This document shows positions 54,547-63,455 of a stretch of DNA of 64,000 nt, one piece after another. How positions within the stretch are numbered: the first letter of the stretch is position 1; every line of letters starts with the position of its first letter. This DNA is from WJLY01 sp964562405 (lineage in GTDB: Bacteria > Joyebacterota > Joyebacteria > Joyebacterales > Joyebacteraceae), in assembly GCA_964562405.1 (NCBI GenBank), contig CAZLTC010000005.1:1-64000 (forward strand), read 5' to 3'. Made by a program: the position numbers and the translations under genes. The notes under the pieces were generated by a model. That model did not search any database. It saw nothing but the letters and a program-made list of their open reading frames with translations, and had not been told where the DNA came from.

Positions 54547-56988
54547 ATGTCACGCGGGATGTTCCTTCTTGCCGCGATCCTGATGGCCGCGCCCATGGCG
54601 GCCCACGCGGTCGACGGCGCCGCTCCCACGGCGGTCGACGGGGGAGTCGAGTTCTCCTTCTACGCACCCGACGCCCGTACGGTCAACCTGGCAGGCGAGT
54701 TCAACGGCTGGGATCCAGCCGCCACACCCATGACCGACAAGAACGGAGACGGAGTGTGGACGGTCGTGATCCCTCTCCAGACGGGCAGGTCGTACGAATA
54801 CAAGTTCGTGCTGAACGGCGGCGAGTCCTGGAAGGAGGACCCGAACAACCCGGACACCGTCGATGACAACCACGGCGGCGTGAACACCGTGGTGTCCGTC
54901 AATGACGAGGGCAAGGTGATCCTGGGCTATCTCGATGGCGGGGCCAAGGTGTTCGAACCCATCGTGGGGGACCTCCCGTCCGATGGAACGCCGATCGACG
55001 TGGCCATCATCTGGCATCAGCACCAGCCCAAGTATCTGCGCGACCTCAAGACCGGGGAGTACGACGAGCCATGGGTCAGGATGCACTCGATCAAGGACTA
55101 CTACGACATGGTCGCGATCCTCGACGACTACCCGCAGATCCACTTCACGGTCAACCTGACACCCGTGCTCCTCATGCAGATGCAGGACATCATCGACGGA
55201 TACAAGAGTGGTGGGGGCACCGATCGCTACATGCGCGCTACGCTGCAGAGCGCCGCTACGCTCACGACGGAGGACAAGCTCTTCCTGCTCACGCACTTCT
55301 TCAGCGCGCAATGGGACAACATGATCGAGGTGTGGCCGCGCTACTCCGAACTGAAGGCGAAGAAGGGTGGCGACAGCAGAGAACAGCTGCTGGCCAGCGC
55401 GGCTACGTTCAGTGAGCAGGACTGGCGCGACCTGCAGGCGTGGTTCAACCTGGCGTGGTTCGATCCGGACTTCCAGGAGGGCGACGTCACGCTGCCCGAC
55501 GGCAGGGTCGTGACGGTCAAGAACTTCATCCAGAAGGGGCGTGGTTTCACCGAGGAGGACAAGCGCAAGATCATCGATATCCAGATGGCGATAATGGAGA
55601 ACGTCGTGGAGAAGCACCGCGAGCTGCAGAACCGCGGGCAGCTCGAGGTCATCACGACGCCCTTCTACCATCCGATACTTCCTCTTATCTACGACACCGA
55701 TCTGGCGCGCATAGCCTCTCCGGGTCTTTCGCTTCCGGCTCACAGGTTTCACCGTCCCGAGGACGCCGCCTACCACGCGCGCGCCGCGGTCGACATGTAC
55801 GAGCGACTCTTCGGCAGGAAGCCGTCCGGCATGTGGCCGGCCGAGGGCGCGGTGGCACAGGAGATCGTGCCGGTCGTGGCGGACGCGGGCTTCAGGTGGA
55901 TGGCATCGGACGACCAGATCCTTGAGCATTCGCTCGAAGGCTCCGTATCCCCCGACAAGCGCTATCAGATGTACTGGGCCAGGGAGGGCGAGAAGTCCGT
56001 GGCGATGATCTTCAGGGACCACAGGCTGTCCGACGACATAGGCTTCAACTTCGGCAAGATGGACGGCGTGCAGGCCGCGAACTCGATGATGCGTAGCCTT
56101 AGCTCGATACAGCGGCAGTTTCAGAGCGGTGACGGCAGCAACGTCGTCCCCATCATCCTCGATGGAGAGAACGCCTGGGAGTGGTACAAGCACGACGGCA
56201 AGGAGTTCTTTCACTCGTGGTACGACCAGATGAGCAAGGCGTCGTGGATCCACACGGTGACCGTCAACGAGCATCTGGACGCTCACGAACCCACGGGGAC
56301 GCTCTCGCGGCTCTATGCCGGTTCGTGGATAGGGCACAGCTTCGACACCTGGATAGGGGAGCCCGAGGAGAACCAGGCCTGGGATTACCTCGCACGCGCG
56401 CGTGCCGACATGGACAGCTTCGCGCAGGCCGGCGGATACGGCGCGGAGGATCTCAAGCGGGCGATGGACGAGATCTATGCGGCCGAGGGGAGCGACTGGT
56501 TCTGGTGGTACGGCGACGACCAGACCTCGCCACTGGAGGGCTCGTTCGACGAGATCTTCCGAGGGACGCTGTCAAACGCTTACACGATCCTCGGGGAAGA
56601 GCCGCCTTCGTTCCTGTCGGTGAGCATTCTGCGCGGAAGCGCCGCCTCCTCCGGGGGAGGCGTGATGGCGCGGGCGGCGGACGCATCTGAAGCGACACTC
56701 CTGGCCGGTCCCGTGAAGCTCCCCGATGGTTATCTCTTCAGCATCAAGCGGCCGGACGCGTCGAGCGTCAACGTCGCGGGCAGCTTCAACGGATGGAGCA
56801 CCGACGCTGCACCGATGAGCGACGATGACGGCGATGGCGTGTGGACGGCGGTGCTGGCCATCGAGCCCGGGACCTACGAGTACAAGTTCGCAATTGACGG
56901 AGGCACCGTCTGGGTGGCCGACGAGGGCAACCCGGACAGCGTTCCCGATCCGTACGGCGGCGCGAACTCCGTTCTTGTGGCAAAGTGA
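54547..56988 (+). CDS. Secreted GH57 alpha-glucan hydrolase flanked by CBM48-type modules (amylopullulanase-like)
   Basis: An 813-residue exported glycosidase. Signal peptide (MFLLAAILMAAPMAAHA), N-terminal glycogen-binding module at about 31-115 (VNLAGEFNGWDPAATP), GH57 catalytic domain at about 150-650 and a second module at about 725-813 (VNVAGSFNGWSTDAAP). GH57 motifs are WHQHQPKY, the nucleophile-type E433 in GMWPAEGAV, and D539 in DGENAWEW. It probably cleaves alpha-1,4 and maybe alpha-1,6 bonds in glycogen, starch or pullulan. ATG follows GGGGAGG. No sorting module is present, so it is periplasmic or secreted by another route. Confidence 0.92.
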   Translation: MSRGMFLLAAILMAAPMAAHAVDGAAPTAVDGGVEFSFYAPDARTVNLAGEFNGWDPAATPMTDKNGDGVWTVVIPLQTGRSYEYKFVLNGGESWKEDPNNPDTVDDNHGGVNTVVSVNDEGKVILGYLDGGAKVFEPIVGDLPSDGTPIDVAIIWHQHQPKYLRDLKTGEYDEPWVRMHSIKDYYDMVAILDDYPQIHFTVNLTPVLLMQMQDIIDGYKSGGGTDRYMRATLQSAATLTTEDKLFLLTHFFSAQWDNMIEVWPRYSELKAKKGGDSREQLLASAATFSEQDWRDLQAWFNLAWFDPDFQEGDVTLPDGRVVTVKNFIQKGRGFTEEDKRKIIDIQMAIMENVVEKHRELQNRGQLEVITTPFYHPILPLIYDTDLARIASPGLSLPAHRFHRPEDAAYHARAAVDMYERLFGRKPSGMWPAEGAVAQEIVPVVADAGFRWMASDDQILEHSLEGSVSPDKRYQMYWAREGEKSVAMIFRDHRLSDDIGFNFGKMDGVQAANSMMRSLSSIQRQFQSGDGSNVVPIILDGENAWEWYKHDGKEFFHSWYDQMSKASWIHTVTVNEHLDAHEPTGTLSRLYAGSWIGHSFDTWIGEPEENQAWDYLARARADMDSFAQAGGYGAEDLKRAMDEIYAAEGSDWFWWYGDDQTSPLEGSFDEIFRGTLSNAYTILGEEPPSFLSVSILRGSAASSGGGVMARAADASEATLLAGPVKLPDGYLFSIKRPDASSVNVAGSFNGWSTDAAPMSDDDGDGVWTAVLAIEPGTYEYKFAIDGGTVWVADEGNPDSVPDPYGGANSVLVAK

Positions 56989-57110
56989 GCTCGAGATTGA
57001 GGCGTCACCTTCGGCCGTAGACGAGATGGACGGAGCGACCTTGGCAGCAGCGTGCTGCGTGTCAACGAAGTGAACGTGGAGACGGCGCGAGGCGGCGCCG
57101 TAAGGCGCGA

Positions 57111-59501
57111 ATGAGCATGGACAAGAAGTTGCAGAATCCCTGTCGGATCGAGATAGGTGACCGGACCGGAGAGGAGCCCGGCCACGGTCTTCCCGCCGTC
57201 GGGAAGCGCCGCGGTTTCCAGATCGTCGTCGGCCGCCACGGGTCGCGCGAGTACATCCTGACGAACAAGGAGCGGGCCTACTTCGCCGGCGAGACCGGTA
57301 CGACGAACACCCGCAGCTACGAAGGTCTGATCGTCGACCTGCACAAGTTTCTCGAAGGATGGGATCTGATGCTCGGCGACCGACTTCTGTCGTCGTGGGG
57401 CGTCAAGAGCGCGTGCGTGCTTCCCCAGAGCATGACCCGGGAGCACATAGTCGAACGGACCACCGAGACGGTCTTCCTCGCCGATCGCCTCAATCTGCTC
57501 ATTCTGACCTACAGCACGAGTTATCGGGGCCGCGCTGCATTCGTGCCGCGCATCGACATTCGCAGCATCTGGGAGGAGCGCCGCCCCGAGTACGACGTCC
57601 ACTGGGATGAGGACCGCGGGGTTCTCGCTCTGCGCCGGAGCGACCACGGCGAACGCGGGGAGGGTGCCGACTATCCGGTGTGGGTCGCGGTGGCGTGTGA
57701 TCGTCCGGTCGTGTTCATACCTGAACCCGGCTACCGGCAGACGACGTACACAAAGGATGCCGCTCGACGGGCGATGGGCTCGGCCCAGCCGTATGCGCCC
57801 GGCCGGCTGGAGTTCAGATTCGAAGGGGACGACCAATTCGCCTCGGGCGCCACGTTCAGCGTCGCCGTGGGGGACGATCTCGAGGCGACCACGGCGCTGG
57901 CGCTCAAGGGAATAGCGGAGGAGTTCTCGCTATATGATCTGAAGATGCGTCGCGTTTCCGATGCGATGGAAAACATGAGCGTGGCCGCGTACGACCGTGA
58001 CTACAAGTACTCCCTCATGTGGGCCGCCGCGTCCGTCGATGGCCTGATCATGAACCAGCTCGGGAGAGGTATCTTTGCCGGCCTGCACTGGTTCCCCAAC
58101 TACTGGGGCCGGGACACGTTCATAAGTCTCCCCGGCGCGTGCCTGGTGAGGGGCGAGTTCGAGACGGCGAGAGAGATACTCGAGACGTTCGCGTCCATGC
58201 AGGAGCGGGACGATGAGAGTCCGTTCCTCGGACGCATACCGAACCTCGCCATGCCGGGGGAGAAGCACTACAACACCGCGGATGGGACATGGTGGTTCGT
58301 GAGGGAGGTCTACGAGTACCTCCGATACTCGGGCGATCTCGAGTTCGCCCGGAGCATTCTCGGCTGCGTCGAGAGAGCCATAGAAGGGGCGGTCAGTAAG
58401 CGCGTGGGCGACGACATGCTCGTGAGACACGGACAGGCCGAGACGTGGATGGACGCCGGCGGCGAGGCGAGTCCGCACTCACCCAGAGGCGACCGGGCGG
58501 TCGAGGTGGAGGCGCTGTGGTACACGGCGCTCCGCGCCGGTGCGGGCGTGGCGGCCGCGGCCGGCAGAAGAAAGTTGGCCGGGGAGTGGAACAAGATGGC
58601 CGACGCCGTCAGGGATTCGTTCCGGCGCCTGTTCTGGGATGAGCGACGGGGCCGGTTGTACGACCACATCGACCCGGACGGTGCTCCGGACGAGAGGCTG
58701 AGGCCTAACCAGCTCTTCGCGATCACCGTTCCGTGGGACGACCTGCTACCTGAGGCGCAGCGCGAGGAGGTCGTCCGGCTCGTCAGGGAGACGTGCGTGC
58801 TCCCGCACGGCGTGGCCTCCCTGGCTCCTAGCGACCCATACTTCCATCCGCGGCACCTCGATCTGGACAGGTACCACTTCGACGAGGCCTATCACAACGG
58901 AGACGTCTGGGTGTGGCTCACCGGTCCGGCCGTCTCGGCCTACCTGCGGCAGGGGCTCGTCGGCCCGGCGTGGGAGCAGACGAAGGTGCTCACCGACCTC
59001 ATGTACGAGGAGGGCGCGGCCGGGACGCTTCCGGAACTCCGCAACGGCGTTCCTCCGGAGGGCGGGGAGAACGTCGCAGGCGCGGTGTCTCAGGCGTGGA
59101 GCCTTGCCGAGTACCTGCGCAACTTCTACCAGGACTACCTCGGTATCGTGCCCGACGTGATGAGCGGCACGCTTCACTTCAGGCCCGTTCTGCCGAAGGC
59201 TCTGTCGTGGGTAACGGCCCGCGCCCGTGTCGGCGGCGGGTGCCTGTCGGTCTTCTGCCGAACGGAGGAAGACGGAAGCGCCGGGCGGTTTGTTGTTCTG
59301 TCGGATCACGGGGCGCCGGCCCTCAACGTGGTCTTCGAGACGCTCGTTCCGCTCACCGACGACGTTCGGACGGAGGCGGTGAGCGCGACGGCATCGCTCG
59401 AGCCCGGCAGCGGCCTCTCGTTCGAGGTCGCGCGAAGCGGGGACGAGTGGTTCGTCGTCGTGTCCCCCGCCAGTCCTGAGGCGGAGAGCGACGCGCCTTG
59501 A
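57111..59501 (+). CDS. Amylo-alpha-1,6-glucosidase / glycogen debranching enzyme (GH133)
   Basis: A 796-residue enzyme, without signal peptide, so cytoplasmic. The N-terminal beta-domain (GFQIVVGRHGSREYILTNKERAYFAG) precedes the (alpha/alpha) barrel with NYWGRDTFISLPG (from about 330), ETWMDAG (about 444), EVEALWY and HNGDVWVWL. These are motifs of bacterial GDE_C/amylo-alpha-1,6-glucosidases. It should remove alpha-1,6-linked glucose from imported maltodextrin or stored glycogen. ATG at 57111 has AAGG upstream. A separate 122-bp gap divides it from the GH57 gene. Its stop overlaps the next TTG. Confidence 0.92.
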   Translation: MSMDKKLQNPCRIEIGDRTGEEPGHGLPAVGKRRGFQIVVGRHGSREYILTNKERAYFAGETGTTNTRSYEGLIVDLHKFLEGWDLMLGDRLLSSWGVKSACVLPQSMTREHIVERTTETVFLADRLNLLILTYSTSYRGRAAFVPRIDIRSIWEERRPEYDVHWDEDRGVLALRRSDHGERGEGADYPVWVAVACDRPVVFIPEPGYRQTTYTKDAARRAMGSAQPYAPGRLEFRFEGDDQFASGATFSVAVGDDLEATTALALKGIAEEFSLYDLKMRRVSDAMENMSVAAYDRDYKYSLMWAAASVDGLIMNQLGRGIFAGLHWFPNYWGRDTFISLPGACLVRGEFETAREILETFASMQERDDESPFLGRIPNLAMPGEKHYNTADGTWWFVREVYEYLRYSGDLEFARSILGCVERAIEGAVSKRVGDDMLVRHGQAETWMDAGGEASPHSPRGDRAVEVEALWYTALRAGAGVAAAAGRRKLAGEWNKMADAVRDSFRRLFWDERRGRLYDHIDPDGAPDERLRPNQLFAITVPWDDLLPEAQREEVVRLVRETCVLPHGVASLAPSDPYFHPRHLDLDRYHFDEAYHNGDVWVWLTGPAVSAYLRQGLVGPAWEQTKVLTDLMYEEGAAGTLPELRNGVPPEGGENVAGAVSQAWSLAEYLRNFYQDYLGIVPDVMSGTLHFRPVLPKALSWVTARARVGGGCLSVFCRTEEDGSAGRFVVLSDHGAPALNVVFETLVPLTDDVRTEAVSATASLEPGSGLSFEVARSGDEWFVVVSPASPEAESDAP

Positions 59502-61663
59502 GCATCTTTCTCAACCATCAGCACGTCTGGGTCTTCCTGCTGGCGCTCGCGGCGCTGGTGTTCCTCGCGTTCAGGCTCTACAGGCGAGTTCCTCCGGCAG
59601 TCAGCCCCGCCCTTCGCGCCGCGCTCCTCGCCCTTCGTATCAGCGCCATCGCCGTCTTGGTGTTCGTCCTGCTCGAGCCGGTGCTGCGGTTCTCGAGAAC
59701 GAGCACCGAGCGCCCGATCGTGGCGGTGTTGCTCGACACGTCACGGAGCATGGCCATAGCGGACGGTACCGGAGGGATGACCCGCGGAGATGAGGCGGTC
59801 GCTCTCCTGAACGAGGTCGTCATCCCGCGCGTGGCGCGCGATGCCGAGGTGCGGGCGTTCGGATTTTCGGACGGCGTGGAGCCGCTGGCTACCGGGCGCG
59901 GCGGCATCGAGGGCGAGCCCGCGTTCGACGGCAAGCTGACCGACATACCGCAGGCGTTCGCGGAGCTTCGTCGGGAGATACCCGAGGGCCTCTCCGCGAT
60001 CGTCCTGGCGACCGACGGGGCCGGCAATCGCGGAGGCAGCGTCCTGGACGCGTGGCGGCCGCTGGGCGTGCCGGTCTACGCGCTCGGCGTCGGTAGCGAG
60101 GCGGAGCCGCGCGACATCGGCGTGCGCGCGGCGCTCACGAACCGGATCTCGTACGCGGGAGAGGTGCTGCCGGTAGAGGTCACACTCTCGAGCGCGGGCT
60201 TCGCGGGGGCGAGCACCACGCTCGAGCTAAGCGAGAACGGCCGGGTCCTAGACAGCGCCACCGTGGAGCTCTCGGGAACGGGTGAGGAGTCGGTCGTGCG
60301 TTTCGACGTCGTGCCGTCGGCGCCTGGTCCGCACAGGTATACGATCGAGGTGCCGGTCGCTCCCGGAGAACTATCGTCATCCAACAACAAGCGCGTCGTC
60401 GCCACGAACACGCTCGGCGGTAAGGTGAGGGTGCTGCTCGCGGCCTCGCGGCCGGGGTGGGACTTCGCGTTCCTGGCCCGAGAGCTTTCCGCGGACGGCA
60501 ACATGGAGCTGACCTCGTTCGCGACGCTGGCCGGCGGCCGCAGGACCACCGACTCCGCGCCCGCGTCGGTGGACGAAGTCCTCTCGTACGACCTCGTCGT
60601 GCTCGTCGAGCCGGACTGGTCCGATCCCCCGTTCCCCTCGGAGTGGCTGGCGAGGTTCGTCAACGAGCGGGGCGGTGGACTGCTCGTAGTGGGGTTGCCA
60701 CCGGGAAGGGGCCTCGGCGGCGATGCGGCGTCGCTGCTACCCGTCGTATCGACCGGGCCCGCCGAGAGTGCTCTGGCAGAGGCGCGCGTCAGCCTCACGG
60801 TGGACGGCGAGTCGTCTCCGCTCACGCGCGTGGTCGACGGAAGGTACGAGAACGCTTCGCTCTGGGAGGAACTGCCTCCGGTCTGGACCGCCGCCGACGC
60901 ATGGTGGAAAGCGGGACCCGAGGCCACGACGCTGGCATCGGCGGGCGATGGCGGCGCCGGTGCCGTACCGGTCGTGCTTATCTCCAGGTCAGGCGGCGGG
61001 AGCGTTGCTCTGTTCGCGGCGACGGGGTTCTGGCGATGGAAGATGGCCGGGCCCGCTGAGCCGGACGTGTTGGATGCGGTGGTCGCCAACGCCGCCCGCT
61101 GGTTGACCGCGCGCGGTGAGCTGGCCCGTGTCACCGCGGAGTCCGACAAGGACGTCTATCCGGCAGGCGAGACGGTCCACCTCTCGGCGCAGGTCTACGG
61201 CAGCGACTACCGGCTGGCGAGGAACGCGTCGGTGACGGTGGAGGTCGCGCGAGGTGAGGGCTCGGCGCCGGTCCAGACGCTCGTTCTTCCGCCCGATGGG
61301 GATTTCTACCGCGGGGCCGTCGACGGGCTGACGCCCGCGAGGTACGTCTATACGGCTCACGGAGACATCAGCGGAGAGAGCATGGGCGAGGCCCGGGGCG
61401 AGTTCGTCGTGGACGAATTCAGCCTCGAGGACTCGGAGATCAGACGCAGGCCGGGGCCTCTCAAGAGACTGGCCGACGAAAGCGGCGGAAGCTACGTGTC
61501 ACCGGAGACCATCGGGGACCTTCCCGAGTCGGTTCCCCTGGAGCGGACGCGCAAGACCGTTCGGAAGGAGTTCGAGGTGTGGAACTCCTCGTGGCCGCTC
61601 ATCATCCTGGTCGCGCTGCTGTCGATCGAGTGGATCGCGAGAAGGAGGAAGGGCATGCCTTGA
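59498..61663 (+). CDS. Membrane protein with von Willebrand A-like domain
   Basis: A 721-residue protein. Two N-terminal helices (VWVFLLALAALVFLAF and ALLALRISAIAVLVFVLL) are followed by a VWA-like domain with the metal-site motif LLDTSRSMAIADG, Ig-like strands, a flavodoxin/GATase-like region (GGKVRVLLAASRPGW to VVGLPPGRGLGG) and a last helix before the cytoplasmic tail RRRKGMP. TTG at 59498 overlaps the debranching-enzyme stop (TTGA). Similar proteins usually lie in operons with MoxR ATPase and DUF58 proteins; none is visible here. Function unknown. Confidence 0.8.
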   Translation: MSIFLNHQHVWVFLLALAALVFLAFRLYRRVPPAVSPALRAALLALRISAIAVLVFVLLEPVLRFSRTSTERPIVAVLLDTSRSMAIADGTGGMTRGDEAVALLNEVVIPRVARDAEVRAFGFSDGVEPLATGRGGIEGEPAFDGKLTDIPQAFAELRREIPEGLSAIVLATDGAGNRGGSVLDAWRPLGVPVYALGVGSEAEPRDIGVRAALTNRISYAGEVLPVEVTLSSAGFAGASTTLELSENGRVLDSATVELSGTGEESVVRFDVVPSAPGPHRYTIEVPVAPGELSSSNNKRVVATNTLGGKVRVLLAASRPGWDFAFLARELSADGNMELTSFATLAGGRRTTDSAPASVDEVLSYDLVVLVEPDWSDPPFPSEWLARFVNERGGGLLVVGLPPGRGLGGDAASLLPVVSTGPAESALAEARVSLTVDGESSPLTRVVDGRYENASLWEELPPVWTAADAWWKAGPEATTLASAGDGGAGAVPVVLISRSGGGSVALFAATGFWRWKMAGPAEPDVLDAVVANAARWLTARGELARVTAESDKDVYPAGETVHLSAQVYGSDYRLARNASVTVEVARGEGSAPVQTLVLPPDGDFYRGAVDGLTPARYVYTAHGDISGESMGEARGEFVVDEFSLEDSEIRRRPGPLKRLADESGGSYVSPETIGDLPESVPLERTRKTVRKEFEVWNSSWPLIILVALLSIEWIARRRKGMP

Positions 61664-61753
61664 CGAGACAGAAGGAAGCAGAGGGGAACCGGCATGATCC
61701 GATGCCGGTCCGACATCCCCTGAAGAAAGCGAGAGCCCCGGGAGGTGTCGTGG

Positions 61754-63448
61754 ATGCGGCGGTGTTCTCTCTCTCCAGTCCTCTTCGTTTCAGTCCTATC
61801 ACTAGCGATGTCCCCAACGCCGGCCTGCAGATGCGCGGCGAGCGTTGTCATCAATGAGGTGCTCTACGACCCCGACGGGCCGGACACCGGCCTCGAGTTC
61901 GTGGAGATCGTGAACTGCGGGCGCACGGGAGTGTCTCTCTCGGGGTGGACGCTCGAGACGGGCAACGGAGCCAACCCTGACGACTGGACGGTCGAGTGGG
62001 TGGGGCGCGAGTTCGATTTCCTCGAGCCCGGCGGGTTCTTCGTCGTAGGCGAGTCGTCGGTCGTGCCGGAGCCCGACTTCGTCACTGCGCTCGATCTCCA
62101 GAACGGGCCCGACGCTGCCAGGCTCACCGACGGAGTCGGGCCGGTCGACGTCGTCGGCTGGGGCGAGCCTCTCTTCCAGGAGTACTACGAGGGCGCCCCG
62201 GCGCCCGACGTCTCATCGGGCTGCTCAGTCGCCCGGAGTCCCGACTGCTACGACCACGATGACAACTCGGTCGACCTCCTCCCGGCGCCCGTTCCAACTC
62301 CCGGCTCGGGTAATTCGCCCGGCGTGGACCTCTCGGTCACCCTGCGGCACCACGGAAACGAGGTCCAACCGGCGTCCTCCTCCGTGATGGTGGAGTGTGT
62401 CGTCAGGAACGCCGGCGCGTTTGAGGTGGCGGGCGGCGTGTCCAGCCTGACGCTGTTGCTCGACGACTCGGACGTCCCGGTGACGGTCCGGCCGGTAGAG
62501 GCGACCCTGGCCCCCAGGGACTCTCTCGCCGCGGCTCTCGAGTGCGAGGCATCTCCAGGATACCACCGCGCCGTCGTCCGAGTGTCGTGTCCGGGTGACG
62601 AGGAGCCGCTGAACGACACGCGTGAGACGAGCTTCACGCTCGGAGCCCCGGGTGGTCTCGTTAGGTTGTCGGAGGTCATGTACTCGCCCGGTGACGATGG
62701 GACCGAGTGGGTCGAGCTGCGGAATTCTTCCGACGACTCTGTCGATCTCTCGGGCTGGTCTCTCGGCGACGACGAGGAGCAGCATCCGATCTCGGCTCGG
62801 GGCGCGGGAGAGGCGCTGCTGGCTCCGGGGGGATTCGCGGTCGTGGCGAAGGACACGACCGCTCTTGGTTGGGCGCAGGCGTGCCTGCCGCTCCGTCCGG
62901 AACGCTGGGAGGCGCTCTCCGCCGGCGACGTGGTGGTGCTACTGGACCAGTTTGGAACGCCCATGGAGAGGGTCGCCTACGACGACTCGTGGGGAGGCGA
63001 TCGGGGCGTGTCGCTCGAGCGCGTGCGTATCGACATTGGGTCGGACGACCCGTGCAACTGGGGAAGTTCGGTCGACCCGAGCGGTTCGACACCGTGTTCA
63101 GAGAACAGCATCTTTCTTCCGACCCGCGAGAACTCGGGGCGCCTTGGCGCGTCACCCAACCCGTTCACACCGAACGGCGATGGCCGGTCGGACCGCACGG
63201 CGATCTCCTATGAGCTACCGGTCGCACGAGCGAGGGTGAGGATCTCAGTCTATGACGCCCTCGGCAGGAAGCGGGCGACTCTGGTCGACATCGGTGGGTC
63301 GGCGGCGTCGGGCGAGGTGCTGTGGGACGGCCGCGACGGTGACGGGTGCCTTCTGCCGTCGGGGCTCTACGTCGTGAGGCTCGAGGCGATCAGCGCGCGG
63401 GAGGGGGTCTTCGTCAATGAGAAGAGAGCGGTCGGGCTCATCCGGTGA
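61754..63448 (+). CDS. Secreted lamin-tail-domain protein with CARDB-like and FlgD-type C-terminal modules
   Basis: The 564-residue exported protein has a signal peptide (LFVSVLSLAMSPTPACRC), a lamin-tail domain (VVINEVLYDPDGPDTGLEFVE), a CARDB-like Ig domain (DLSVTLRHHGNEV), a second lamin-tail domain (VRLSEVMYSPGDDGTEWVEL) and a C-terminal sorting-type Ig module (SPNPFTPNGDGRSDRTAISY, LPSGLYVVRLEA). ATG at 61754 follows GGGAGG; an in-frame GTG three codons earlier is weaker. Role unknown, probably adhesive or structural. It is the third protein in the window with this C-terminal module. Confidence 0.85.
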   Translation: MRRCSLSPVLFVSVLSLAMSPTPACRCAASVVINEVLYDPDGPDTGLEFVEIVNCGRTGVSLSGWTLETGNGANPDDWTVEWVGREFDFLEPGGFFVVGESSVVPEPDFVTALDLQNGPDAARLTDGVGPVDVVGWGEPLFQEYYEGAPAPDVSSGCSVARSPDCYDHDDNSVDLLPAPVPTPGSGNSPGVDLSVTLRHHGNEVQPASSSVMVECVVRNAGAFEVAGGVSSLTLLLDDSDVPVTVRPVEATLAPRDSLAAALECEASPGYHRAVVRVSCPGDEEPLNDTRETSFTLGAPGGLVRLSEVMYSPGDDGTEWVELRNSSDDSVDLSGWSLGDDEEQHPISARGAGEALLAPGGFAVVAKDTTALGWAQACLPLRPERWEALSAGDVVVLLDQFGTPMERVAYDDSWGGDRGVSLERVRIDIGSDDPCNWGSSVDPSGSTPCSENSIFLPTRENSGRLGASPNPFTPNGDGRSDRTAISYELPVARARVRISVYDALGRKRATLVDIGGSAASGEVLWDGRDGDGCLLPSGLYVVRLEAISAREGVFVNEKRAVGLIR

Positions 63449-63455
63449 GCCGTGG

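Noticed and set aside
54550..56337. 595-codon open frame opposite the GH57 gene
   Set aside because: Shadow of a gene with clear catalytic motifs; no ribosome site or domain.
54700..56900. DKNGDGVW/DDDGDGVW segments as dockerin or EF-hand repeats
   Set aside because: They fall in fixed positions of the CBM48-type fold, next to the GEFNGW/GSFNGW motif, and are single per module.
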